IMG/VR virus record: IMGVR_UViG_3300027867_000005
Coordinates: 1 to 64,000 of that record
Source: a virus
Length of the DNA: 64,000 nucleotides
Reading direction: 5' to 3' (one strand)
The position numbers were made by a program, and so were the translations under genes. The notes below the pieces were generated by a model that searched no databases, was not told where the DNA came from, and saw nothing but the letters and a program-made list of their open reading frames with translations. Below, piece by piece: positions 48,754 through 56,870 of the stretch (the stretch's first letter is position 1; every line of letters starts with the position of its first letter).

Positions 48754-49800
48754 ATGGCTACGGGCGCCTGGCCAACATTGTTAGACGTAGCCCAAAGGGA
48801 GGGTCCGGATGGCAAACAGCTATTCCTCGCGGAAATGCTGTCGCAGACCAACGAAATCCTCGACGACACGCCGTTTGTCGAGGCAAACGAAAAGACCGGG
48901 CATGAGTTCGGTTTCCGTGACAGCATCCCCGCTGGTGCATGGCGCTCGTACAACATGGGCGTCGGCTACTCGAAGTCGACCGCAGGCAAGTCGCGGGTCG
49001 GCATCGGCACGCTCGCGGCATGGAGCCAGGTCGACCGCGATCTCGCGGAAGACAGCGGCGACCCGGAAGCATTCCGCGAGAGCGAGGATATCGCCTTCAT
49101 GGAGGGGCTGTCGCAGACCTGGGCGGAAGCCTTGATCTACGGCAATACGGCAGCCATACCGTCGCAGTTCATGGGGCTGGCTCCGTTCTACAACACCGCC
49201 AGCACCGGTACGGCGAAAAACGCCGCCAATGTCATCGATGCGAAAGGCGTCGGAAGCTCCAATACGAGTTTCTGGGGCATCGGCTGGAACGAGGGCACGT
49301 TCTATTGCGTGTTCCCGCGCGCCGGCAAAGCCGGTCTCGACATGTTCGACCGCGGCGACACGGTTCCGGCCTACGACACGCTCGGCAACCCGTTTGCGGC
49401 GTTTACGACCGAGTTCCGCTGGCGCGGCGGCCTTGTCCCGCAGGACTGGCGAAACGGCGTCCGCATCGCCAACATCGACACGACTGCTGCGGGGTTGCAG
49501 GGGCCGAATGCGCCTGACCTGTTCTCGCTGCTGGCGCAGATGATGTATCTCTTCCCGGCGCTCGGGAAGCGCAACAGCGGCATCGGCAGCACCGATGCGC
49601 CGCGCGACCGCTCAGTTGGCGTCCGAGCCGTCATCTATGTCAACCGCACCGGCCGGCATTGGATGGACATCCAGGCCACGCGTGACCGCAACGTCCTGCT
49701 GTCGATCGACGATTATGCGGGCAATCCGACGATGGGTTACCGCGACGTGCCGATCCGCATCGTGGACCAAATCGTCAATTCGGAAAGCCGCGTGACCTGA
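48754..49800 (+). CDS. Major capsid protein
   Basis: 348 residues from ATG 48754 with an AGGAGA site. Pattern of podovirus capsids: N-terminal arm (WPTLLDVAQREGPDGKQLF, MLSQTNEILDDTPFVEANEK), AAWSQVDRDLAEDSGDPEAF, a central FMGLAPFYNTASTGTAKNAA, then NVIDAKGVGSSNTSFWGIGW and QDWRNGVRIANIDT. HK97-fold is expected. The partial paralog is at 44409. A CCGCG-ACAG-CGCGG hairpin lies in the 58-base gap before the next gene. Confidence 0.85.
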   Translation: MATGAWPTLLDVAQREGPDGKQLFLAEMLSQTNEILDDTPFVEANEKTGHEFGFRDSIPAGAWRSYNMGVGYSKSTAGKSRVGIGTLAAWSQVDRDLAEDSGDPEAFRESEDIAFMEGLSQTWAEALIYGNTAAIPSQFMGLAPFYNTASTGTAKNAANVIDAKGVGSSNTSFWGIGWNEGTFYCVFPRAGKAGLDMFDRGDTVPAYDTLGNPFAAFTTEFRWRGGLVPQDWRNGVRIANIDTTAAGLQGPNAPDLFSLLAQMMYLFPALGKRNSGIGSTDAPRDRSVGVRAVIYVNRTGRHWMDIQATRDRNVLLSIDDYAGNPTMGYRDVPIRIVDQIVNSESRVT

Positions 49801-49858
49801 TCGGCGCCTATCTCTCCCTTGCTAATCACACCGCGACAGCGCGGCTCAGGAGACCACA

Positions 49859-50407
49859 ATGCAGCTTGATGCGCTCCTCAATTTCGTTCAGCCGAACGCC
49901 ATGCCGGTGTCATTGGTGGGGGCGGCTGGCGCTTCCATTTCGATCGGCGGCGTCATCGATTTGCTCGGCAGCGGTGTCGGCACGGCCCCGCAAGGCATCA
50001 TCGGCAATACGACCCTATGGGGTGACGATCCCGGCATTGGGCGCGTCAAGCCCGACATTCAGATCACGATCGGCACGGCGGTCGCCACGGGCAACGGCGC
50101 GACCACCGCATTTGCGCTGCAGTATGCGGCGGACACCGGAGCGGCGGGCGGTTATCAGCCCGGAACCTGGTACACGTCATCGCAGACGAACGCGCATGCG
50201 GCCGCAGCGCTCGCGGCGAATACCATCATCCGCATGGACCTGACGCCAGCACCGCCGGAAGTTCCGGCACCGCGCTATGTGCAGCTCATCGCGATCGTTC
50301 CGGCCGGCGAGAACAACAGCGCTGGCACCGTGTCGTTTGCGGGCCTCACGATGGTGCGCGACGATCAAACGAACCGCCAAATCCCGAACAATTTTACGGT
50401 CGCTTAG
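49859..50407 (+). CDS. Bbp16-like capsid cement protein
   Basis: 182 residues, with AGGAGACCACA before the ATG. MQLDALLNFVQPNAMPVSLV, then ASISIGGVIDLLGSGVGTAP and TLWGDDPGIGRVKPDIQITI is typical of the Bbp16 family of capsid cement or decoration proteins that follow the capsid gene. The rest is beta-rich. Its product probably trimerises on the capsid surface. Confidence 0.7.
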   Translation: MQLDALLNFVQPNAMPVSLVGAAGASISIGGVIDLLGSGVGTAPQGIIGNTTLWGDDPGIGRVKPDIQITIGTAVATGNGATTAFALQYAADTGAAGGYQPGTWYTSSQTNAHAAAALAANTIIRMDLTPAPPEVPAPRYVQLIAIVPAGENNSAGTVSFAGLTMVRDDQTNRQIPNNFTVA

Positions 50408-50411
50408 CCCT

Positions 50412-51296
50412 ATGGGCTGGCCCAAGGGCAAGCCACGGAAACCACAAGCGGAGCGTTCAATGTCAGAGGAACGGCCGGCGGAAACGCATGTCTCCCACGA
50501 AGCCGGCGAAAGCTTGCGGCTGGCTCCGCGCTATAGCGATGCGGAGTTCGATGCCCGCGTCGATGCTGCGGTCAAGGTGCAAGTCGAAAACCTGCTCCCC
50601 GAGCTTATGGCTCGGCTGGCGGCGGCGCAGGCGCAGACGGCAGCACCCGGCAGCGACAAACCGGGCGATTTCGTTTCCGCGCTCGCGCTGCAGCTTGCCG
50701 AGCTTACGGGCCAGGGCACTGGTCGCATCTACGTGGCGCCGGAGATTGTCGAGAAACGCCGCCGGGCGCTCGGCCGCTTGCAGGAGTTGATCCTTGACCT
50801 CTGGTCGCAGAGCGATCGCGGTCGCAACAAGGAATACGTCCCGGCCTACAAGCTGATCGGCAAGGTGTACCTCAATCTCGGGATGCCATTGGGCGAGGTG
50901 CTGATCGATCCGCTCTACCGCGACAATCAGAAACTCGTGCAGTCGACTGAGATCGATTGGCCGGGCATTCCCAATCCTCTTATGGAACCGATCAACGAGC
51001 CAGCTAAAGCTGTCTACAAGATCTTTTGCGAGTGGACCGGGATTAATGGCCCGGCTGAAGCCGATCCGTTGCAGGCACTGACGGCACAGGGTGCCGTCGT
51101 GCGCGGCAAGGCTGCGAGCGTGCTGCTGAAGGGGGGCGCGCGCAATATGGGCGCTGGAGACCAGGAGCCTACCGCGCCGGAATTCACCGAGGATGGCGAT
51201 ATGGTGCCGACTGCGGCGATTCGCCGTCACGATCGCGCACCGACCACCAAGGTTCAGGTGCTCGGGACGCTGACCAAGCCGGTCGAGGTCAGCTAG
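50412..51296 (+). CDS. Hypothetical head-cluster protein, 294 residues
   Basis: From ATG 50412. A basic GWPKGKPRKPQAER start resembles an AT-hook-type or capsid-binding tag. A helical middle (FDARVDAAVKVQVENLLPEL), EIVEKRRRALGRLQELILDL and a conserved block YVPAYKLIGKVYLNLGMPLG follow. Homologs of this layout sit after capsid cement genes in podoviruses. Function unknown. Confidence 0.6.
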   Translation: MGWPKGKPRKPQAERSMSEERPAETHVSHEAGESLRLAPRYSDAEFDARVDAAVKVQVENLLPELMARLAAAQAQTAAPGSDKPGDFVSALALQLAELTGQGTGRIYVAPEIVEKRRRALGRLQELILDLWSQSDRGRNKEYVPAYKLIGKVYLNLGMPLGEVLIDPLYRDNQKLVQSTEIDWPGIPNPLMEPINEPAKAVYKIFCEWTGINGPAEADPLQALTAQGAVVRGKAASVLLKGGARNMGAGDQEPTAPEFTEDGDMVPTAAIRRHDRAPTTKVQVLGTLTKPVEVS

Positions 51297-51297
51297 T

Positions 51298-51555
51298 ATG
51301 TGTGAGCATAAGAATTTCTCAGTCGCCGCGACCGTGAACAGGCTCGAAGATACACGCCAGTTCATCATGGATGTGACGGTCAATTGCATCGATTGCGGGC
51401 TGCCATTCCAGTTCATGGGGTTAGAGCCGGGTCTCGACCTGCAAGGCGCAAAAGTCGACCTAGATGGCACAACCGCTAGGTTGGCGATCCATCCACAGGG
51501 CGCTCGCCCATCGCCTCTGCAACGAATGGCCTTTGGCGTTTCCCGGTCTCATTAG
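51298..51555 (+). CDS. Small Cys-pair phage protein
   Basis: 85 residues. Starts MCEHKNFSVAATVNRLEDTR, has VTVNCIDCGLPFQFMG with a Cys pair, and ends SRSH. This short C-x-x-C protein with PFQF/FxG and GL motifs is common after head genes. A metal-binding structural role is possible. Its stop abuts the next ATG. Confidence 0.65.
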   Translation: MCEHKNFSVAATVNRLEDTRQFIMDVTVNCIDCGLPFQFMGLEPGLDLQGAKVDLDGTTARLAIHPQGARPSPLQRMAFGVSRSH

Positions 51556-51969
51556 ATGGCCATCCCTAACCCAAACGTTTCACAGACCCCGCCAGCCGGC
51601 GATCGCGCGAACGCCGTCGTCACTGGCGCGTTCAGTGCTGCGACGCAGGTCAGCGCGGTCTTTTCCCCAATGGGCGCATTCAACGTTGCGATCTGGGGAA
51701 ACAGCGGCCCGAACGGAGCCTGGACCGGTTCCGTGCAGCTCGAGCGCTCGTTTGACGGCGGAACGACGTGGATCGTCTGCGGGATCGGCGGGGCGGGACA
51801 GCAGGCGATTTGGGCGACGGGCACCGACGTGTCGTTTGCCGCTGGTGAAGTCGAGTTCGGCATGTCCTACCGGCTGCATTGCACGGCGCTTTCCGCCGGC
51901 CCGATCAATTACCGCCTCTCGGCATCAGGCCCGGCGGCGATGTCGATTTCCATTCCGACCGCGCTTTAG
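51556..51969 (+). CDS. Beta-sandwich structural protein, 137 residues
   Basis: A Gly/Ala/Thr-rich sequence with AVFSPMGAFNVAIWGNSG, GSVQLERSFDGGTTWIV and VEFGMSYRLHCTAL. The pattern suggests an immunoglobulin-like or jelly-roll head decoration protein. The family is common in phages next to fibre genes, but no name is certain. Confidence 0.6.
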   Translation: MAIPNPNVSQTPPAGDRANAVVTGAFSAATQVSAVFSPMGAFNVAIWGNSGPNGAWTGSVQLERSFDGGTTWIVCGIGGAGQQAIWATGTDVSFAAGEVEFGMSYRLHCTALSAGPINYRLSASGPAAMSISIPTAL

Positions 51970-51981
51970 GAGCACGACAAG

Positions 51982-53241
51982 ATGAAACAGTTTCGCTTGG
52001 TCGGCACCGCAGCGCTGCTGATCGTGATGATCGGCATAGCGGCGACGCGAGCCGGCGTCTTCACGCTGTATTCGACGCTGACCAATGGCGAGATCGTCAT
52101 CGATCAGGCAAATCCGACCGGCGCGCAGTTCACGTCTGGTCTTTTGCACGGCACCTCGAACGGCATCAACGCACAGACCGGGACGAGCTACACGATCGTC
52201 GGCAGTCCTGGCGCACAAACCGGCAGCCCGCTTTATACCGGCGACATGGGGGCGCTGGTCACTTTCAACAACAGCAGCCCGGTCGCCGTTACGTTGCCGC
52301 AAGCGGGCACCAGCGGGTTCGAGACGAACAAATGGTTTGATGTCGAGAATATCGGGGCCGGCGCGGTCACGATCACGCCCACCGTATCGACGATCAACGG
52401 GTCGGCCACCCTGACCATTGACCAAGGCCGCGGCACACGGATTTATTCGGACGGCACCAATTGGCAGATCATGGCCGGCGGTGTCGGGCTTGCCGGAACG
52501 CCGTTGACGGTGCCGGAGGGCGGCACCGGTGACAGCACGCTTACTGCGCATGGTGTATTGCTCGGGCAGGGCACGTCGGCGGTTACTGCTGTCGGCCCGA
52601 CCACGACGGGCATTCCGCTCATCGCCAAGGGCGCGACCTCGGACCCGGCCTACGGCACCGCTGTCGTTGGCGGCGGCGGCACTGGTGCGACAACCCTCAC
52701 GTCGCACGGTGTCCTTGTAGGCGAAGGAACGAGCGCGGTTGTCGCCACGACCGCAGGCACCGCAGGGCAATTGCTGATCGGCACCGCAAGCGACCCGGCA
52801 TTTGCAACGCCCGCATCGGCACTCACCCTCCCCGGTAACCCGTCAGCGATCAGCCCCGGCACATCGACGGCACAGGCATTCGGGCTTGGCGCGAATAGCA
52901 ACCCGTCAGTTCTGACGCCGGTAGCGACCGGGCGCGTCTATTACTCGATCACCTTCACCGTTCTCATCGCCAGCACCAGCAACGGTGCCACGTTCTCATG
53001 CCATCACGGCACCGGCTCGGCACCGGCGAATGCTGCGACAACCGGGCTCGGCACCGCAGACAGCGCCGCCGTGGCCTATCTCGCCGGGGCGACCACGGAA
53101 AAAGCGGTCATCACCTGTTCCGGCATCGTGACCGGGGCGACGCTCAGCACCGCGCTGTGGTTCGATGTGATCGCCCTCAACACCACCGGTTCACAGTCGA
53201 TCACCCCGACTCTCACCACCTTTACCGCGTTCGAGTTCTAA
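51982..53241 (+). CDS. Tail-fibre-like protein with N-terminal signal sequence
   Basis: 419 residues. The first 25 residues (MKQFRLVGTAALLIVMIGIA, then ATRAG) look like a signal peptide or membrane anchor. A beta-rich region follows, then two copies of a fibre repeat: PEGGTGDSTLTAHGVLLGQG and GGGTGATTLTSHGVLVGEGT, which are typical of tail-fibre shafts. The C-terminus (about 290-419) is Thr-rich and may be the tip. No chaperone gene is adjacent. It is the first of four signal-bearing fibre or spike genes. Confidence 0.65.
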   Translation: MKQFRLVGTAALLIVMIGIAATRAGVFTLYSTLTNGEIVIDQANPTGAQFTSGLLHGTSNGINAQTGTSYTIVGSPGAQTGSPLYTGDMGALVTFNNSSPVAVTLPQAGTSGFETNKWFDVENIGAGAVTITPTVSTINGSATLTIDQGRGTRIYSDGTNWQIMAGGVGLAGTPLTVPEGGTGDSTLTAHGVLLGQGTSAVTAVGPTTTGIPLIAKGATSDPAYGTAVVGGGGTGATTLTSHGVLVGEGTSAVVATTAGTAGQLLIGTASDPAFATPASALTLPGNPSAISPGTSTAQAFGLGANSNPSVLTPVATGRVYYSITFTVLIASTSNGATFSCHHGTGSAPANAATTGLGTADSAAVAYLAGATTEKAVITCSGIVTGATLSTALWFDVIALNTTGSQSITPTLTTFTAFEF

Positions 53242-53266
53242 ACCGCTCTCATCGGAGACAGGCACC

Positions 53267-54592
53267 ATGAAAATTCCGCGCTTCGGGTTCGTTGGCGCCC
53301 TCGCCGCAGCGGTGACGCTCGCCGCGGCTGCCGCCCATGCCCAGCAGCCGACGCCGATCCTCGTTCCGTCGATCGGCGCCAACGACATCATCTGCAATGA
53401 TATCGTGAATGGTCAGGCGACGCCGCAGGACCATTGCATTACCGCAGCGATCCTCGGCAATTTCGCCGGCACGGTGCCGAGCGGAAACATGGACAACGCG
53501 CTGATCGGCGGCGATTTCACGACCAATCTCTTTCAGCGCGGCACGACCGGAAGCAATGTCACCACCACCCTGACCTACGGCGCGCCTGACCGCTTTTTTG
53601 CGTGGGACGGCGGCACCGGCACGCAGGCGACCAGCACTCTCAGCCGCGACACGACTGCGGCCGATATCCCGGCCGACTACAAATACGCGGTGAAGCACCA
53701 GCGCACTTCCGCGCAGACCGGCTTGGCCCAGCTTTGCATCGGCCAGGTTGTCGAGAGCTCCAACGCGTACCAGTTCCAGAGCCAGACCGCGGAATTCGAT
53801 TTCCACGCGGCGCCCGGCGGCAATTTCAGCGCCGCAGGCGACAATGTGACGGCATACATCATCACTGGCACCGTTGCCGATGAGGGTGCCGTCAACATGG
53901 CTTACGGCATCAATACCGGCGGCGGCGGTTCCGGGGGCTGGACGGGGCAAGTCAATTGGGGCGTTACCGTCCCGGTCACCTCGCTCAACCGCTTCACCAT
54001 CGCCGCCCCGGTACCGGCTGCGGCAGCCGAGATCGGCGTGGCTTTGTGCTGGACGCCTGTCGGCACCGCCGGGACCAATGATTACGTCGCCTACAGCGGG
54101 CTGCAGTTGACGCGCAACAGCGCCTTGACGCCGCTTGTGGCAAGCAATGCCAGCGGCACCGCGACCCTGCTCAACAGCTATCAGCAGCCGGCCGCAAGGT
54201 CTTTCGCGCGCCGTTCCCAGGCCGTCGAAATCGCGTTGCAGCAGCGCTACTACTACGAGGTGGACGAGGTCGCGTCATCCACTGCGGCACTGCCGGGCAT
54301 ATGCGAAGCGCAAAGCACGACCGTGGCGGTTTGCAGCATCCCGCTCAAGGTCTCGATGCGTGCGGCACCCACCGTTGCCTGTACCTTCGGCACGCTGAAA
54401 CGCCAGGTCGCGGGTACGGATACGGCCCTCACCGCCTGCGCTGCGGCAGCCACCACAAACGGCGTTTCCACGCCCGAGACGGTATTCATTACCGCAACGG
54501 TCGCGAGCGGCGATACGGCGGGTCTTGCCGGCGTGTTGATGAGCGGCAATTCCACCGGTGGCGGAAAGATCACGGCCAGCGCCGAGGAATAG
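53267..54592 (+). CDS. Exported fibre/spike-like protein
   Basis: 441 residues. A typical Sec signal is present: MKIPRFGFVGALAAAVTLAA, cleaved after AHA before QQPTPIL. The mature part is beta-rich (FTTNLFQRGTTGSNVTTTLT, AWDGGTGTQATSTLSR, AVKHQRTSAQTGLAQLCIGQ) and resembles phage carbohydrate-binding or receptor-binding modules with YYEVDE near residue 328. Paired cysteines in the C-terminal third could form disulfides if exported. Its role in the virion is inferred from location. Confidence 0.6.
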   Translation: MKIPRFGFVGALAAAVTLAAAAAHAQQPTPILVPSIGANDIICNDIVNGQATPQDHCITAAILGNFAGTVPSGNMDNALIGGDFTTNLFQRGTTGSNVTTTLTYGAPDRFFAWDGGTGTQATSTLSRDTTAADIPADYKYAVKHQRTSAQTGLAQLCIGQVVESSNAYQFQSQTAEFDFHAAPGGNFSAAGDNVTAYIITGTVADEGAVNMAYGINTGGGGSGGWTGQVNWGVTVPVTSLNRFTIAAPVPAAAAEIGVALCWTPVGTAGTNDYVAYSGLQLTRNSALTPLVASNASGTATLLNSYQQPAARSFARRSQAVEIALQQRYYYEVDEVASSTAALPGICEAQSTTVAVCSIPLKVSMRAAPTVACTFGTLKRQVAGTDTALTACAAAATTNGVSTPETVFITATVASGDTAGLAGVLMSGNSTGGGKITASAEE

Positions 54593-54596
54593 CCGA

Positions 54597-54800
54597 ATGC
54601 CGTGGACGGCGAAGCAATTCGCCACCCGCCACAACAAGAAGCTGAAGGGCGCGGCGGCCGAGGCTGCCGCACGCCAAGCGACTGCGATGGTCAAGGCCGG
54701 CGTTCCCGAGGGCATCAGCATCGCGACGGCGAATAAGCACGCAGACAAGATGAGGCGCCGTCGCGCTCTCTACGACCACCCGAGCAGCAAGCGTGGCTGA
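54597..54800 (+). CDS. Small basic helical protein with YDHPSSK tag
   Basis: 67 residues from ATG 54597. MPWTAKQFATRHNKKLKGAA and AARQATAMVKAGVPEGISIA form helices, ending RRRRALYDHPSSKRG. The same end occurs in the gene at 55004 and, in modified form, in scaffold and in the gene at 55439. Probably a DNA- or capsid-binding accessory. Overlaps the next gene by 8 bases. Confidence 0.65.
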   Translation: MPWTAKQFATRHNKKLKGAAAEAAARQATAMVKAGVPEGISIATANKHADKMRRRRALYDHPSSKRG

Positions 54801-54999
54801 AAAAGTCTCGAAGCACAGCGTAGGCTACGAGCGCCCGGCTCAGGGGCCGCACCACTGCGCCCAATGTGGGCATTTCCAGCGCCCGCGCGGCTGCGAGATC
54901 GTCGCAGGCATTATCCGTCCGGAAGACTGGTGTCGACGTTTCAAGCGGAAGAGCGCGAATGCCGTCTCCCACCATGATCGACGTAGCGCAACGGAGTAG
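54793..54999 (+). CDS. Small Cys protein, HiPIP-like pattern
   Basis: 68 residues from GTG 54793. YERPAQGPHHCAQCGHFQRP, then RGCEIVAGIIRPEDWCRRF gives four cysteines spaced as in small high-potential iron-sulfur-like phage proteins. Metal binding is likely, but the ligand (Zn or Fe-S) is not known. Confidence 0.6.
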   Translation: MAEKVSKHSVGYERPAQGPHHCAQCGHFQRPRGCEIVAGIIRPEDWCRRFKRKSANAVSHHDRRSATE

Positions 55000-55003
55000 G
55001 CCC

Positions 55004-55279
55004 GTGGCGAAATTCTGGACACCGAAGGGCAGCGTCAGCACGGCCGGGCGGCGTGAGGCCGAAAACAAAGGCCAGACTATGCGCGGAGGTTCATTCCCGA
55101 TACGAAATGCCGCCGATCTTGCGCGGGCCAAGCATGATGTTGGTAGGGCGAAAGACCCGGCCGCCGCTCGCCGATGGATCAACAGGCGCGCTAAAGAACT
55201 CGGCGAACCCAGCCTTGGTCAGAGCAAGGAGAAGCGCCGGCGCACCCTCTACGATCATCCCTCGTCAAAGCGCTCGTAG
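55004..55279 (+). CDS. Small basic protein with YDHPSSK tag
   Basis: 91 residues from GTG 55004, with ACGGAGTAGGCCC as ribosome site. AKFWTPKGSVSTAGRREAEN, SFPIRNAADLARAKHDVGRA and WINRRAKELGEPSL, then KRRRTLYDHPSSKRS. Two possible upstream ATGs at 54959 and 54974 would overlap the previous gene. The tag suggests a partner shared with the 67-residue gene. Confidence 0.65.
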   Translation: MAKFWTPKGSVSTAGRREAENKGQTMRGGSFPIRNAADLARAKHDVGRAKDPAAARRWINRRAKELGEPSLGQSKEKRRRTLYDHPSSKRS

Positions 55280-55438
55280 GAAATTGCTGCGGGCCGGGCG
55301 CTACTCCGGCGGCGTCTCGGGCGTTGGCCCAGTTTGGGGCCGCTTCTTAAGCTGCACCCCTCGCTCGTATCGCTTTCTGATAATCCAGAGCTTCCTAGCG
55401 CGATGTCTCGCGCCGCCACAGCGTAACGAGGATACCAC
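55280..55438. repeat. Leader with repeat partner at 61349
   Basis: A 159-base gap. Its first part (ATTGCTGCGGGCCGGGCGCT, then ACTCCGGCG) matches about four of five bases with 61349-61378, and a later CGC(TCGT)ATCGCTTTCTG segment also recurs before the gene at 61538. A processed leader or regulatory RNA is possible. A GAGGATACCAC site precedes the next ATG. Confidence 0.45.
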
Positions 55439-55849
55439 ATGGCTGAGACTGAGAAAAAGCCCGAACGCAAGAGCCGCCGGGAAGCGATGTACGACCATGA
55501 GGACAGCAAGAAGCGGCGCGAGGCCAGCGCCCAGCCGAAGCGGGCGGCATCTGGCGGCGACGGCGAGGGTGTCGGCAAGATGACCGGTACGGAGCGGTCC
55601 CATGCCGAAATGCTGATGCGCCACCGCAACGAACGCCGAGCCATGCATGGCCGTCACCGGGCCGAGCATGATGCGATCGACAAAGAAGAAGGGCCGAAGG
55701 CTCACAAGAAGATCGCCGCGCATCATCGCCACCGTGTCGAGATGGACCAGATGCATGGCAACCACGAGAACGAACTGATGGCGGCCGAGCAGGCCCAGCC
55801 CGGCAGCGCCACAGCGCCCGAGGCCGTTCCTACAGCGGCAGCGGCGTAA
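55439..55849 (+). CDS. His/Arg-rich charged protein, 136 residues
   Basis: N-terminus with KKPERKSRREAMYDHEDSKK, carrying a YDHxDSK variant of the shared tag. The middle is rich in His, Arg, Met and Glu (HAEMLMRHRNERRAMHGRHR, KKIAAHHRHRVEMDQMHGNH), a helical charge-patterned region. The end is Ala/Pro-rich. It could bind nucleic acid or metal. Phage structural or assembly role inferred from position. Confidence 0.6.
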   Translation: MAETEKKPERKSRREAMYDHEDSKKRREASAQPKRAASGGDGEGVGKMTGTERSHAEMLMRHRNERRAMHGRHRAEHDAIDKEEGPKAHKKIAAHHRHRVEMDQMHGNHENELMAAEQAQPGSATAPEAVPTAAAA

Positions 55850-55863
55850 AGGAGCGCAAGGAC

Positions 55864-56175
55864 ATGGCATGGAGTCGCATGATCGACATGGAGCTCGACG
55901 ATGAGGACAAAGTCGAGACGATGTGCCCGCCAGCCCTTGAGAATGTGCCCGATTACCCATGGGGTCTGCGGATCACGCTGACGCACCGCGAGCTTGAAAA
56001 GCTTGGCCTCGACGATGATTGCTCGGTTGGCGACGTGATCGATCTGCGAGCCTTCGCCCGCGTGTGCTCGATTTCGAGCAACGAGACGGCGATGGGACCG
56101 GAGTGCCGCATCGAGCTGCAGATAACCCAGCTCGCGGTAGAGAACGAAATGGATGAAGAGGACATGCCGGGCTGA
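55864..56175 (+). CDS. Capsid staple-like protein
   Basis: 103 residues. MAWSRMIDMELDDEDKVETM, YPWGLRITLTHRELEKLGLD, then CSVGDVIDLRAFARVCSISS and CRIELQITQLAVENEMDEED. The pattern (W-x-x-M start, DYPWG/YG, L-x-L-D-D-D, G-D-x-V/I, ELQIT) is that of a conserved small phage protein annotated as capsid staple. The role is inferred from that family. Confidence 0.6.
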   Translation: MAWSRMIDMELDDEDKVETMCPPALENVPDYPWGLRITLTHRELEKLGLDDDCSVGDVIDLRAFARVCSISSNETAMGPECRIELQITQLAVENEMDEEDMPG

Positions 56176-56233
56176 GGCGTTTGCCTCTTACGGCTCCGAT
56201 TGCCGGCGCCGGCATAGACAGGGATTACCGATC

Positions 56234-56842
56234 ATGAGCGACGCGCGCGATACCGCGATGGTACCGAACCCGAACCGCGACGAAACCGATTACGGACGCG
56301 CCAGCCACATCGAGCGCATCAATCCTGGCGACAACCCGGCGGCTGCGCCGTGGGCTGCAGGAACTTTCCCGGTTCCTCCCGAGCCACCGCAGGAACGCGG
56401 CATAAAGCGGCTTTACCGCATGCTGATGAAGGGCACCCACGATGGCGTTCTTCACCGTGCGGGCTCGACGGTGATGCTCTACGACGACGAGGTAGGGCCG
56501 CACCACCAGTTGACGCCGGAGGGGACGCAGCCGCTTCCGGCGGCTGCGGTGGGCAGCGTGCGCGATCCGCGGGACGAAGAGATCGCGAAGCTGCGCGGTG
56601 TGCTGGCGTCACACGAGACGGCACTGTCGGGGCTGACAGCCATCGCTGAGCACGCCGATGAATTGGCGCGACTGCATGATGTCATCGATGCCCTCACCCG
56701 CGAGCGCGACGAAGCGCGGGCCGAGATCGATCGTCTGAAGGCTGAGATGGCCGCTATGGCGCCTGCGGTAGAGGTGATACCCGCTACCGATGCCGCGCCG
56801 ATGCCAGTTCCCGATGCTCCTGCGCCACCGCCTGCGGTCTGA
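56234..56842 (+). CDS. Hypothetical protein with coiled coil, 202 residues
   Basis: From ATG 56234 with CAGGGATTACC upstream; an earlier start would overlap the staple gene. A central block (RGIKRLYRMLMKGTHDGVLH, STVMLYDDEVGPHHQLTP) is followed by a coiled coil (LARLHDVIDALTRERDEARA, EIDRLKAEMAAM) and a Pro/Ala-rich end. Probably structural; not recognised. Confidence 0.55.
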   Translation: MSDARDTAMVPNPNRDETDYGRASHIERINPGDNPAAAPWAAGTFPVPPEPPQERGIKRLYRMLMKGTHDGVLHRAGSTVMLYDDEVGPHHQLTPEGTQPLPAAAVGSVRDPRDEEIAKLRGVLASHETALSGLTAIAEHADELARLHDVIDALTRERDEARAEIDRLKAEMAAMAPAVEVIPATDAAPMPVPDAPAPPPAV

Positions 56843-56870
56843 TGGCGATGCTTATCTGGAGGGAAGGTTC

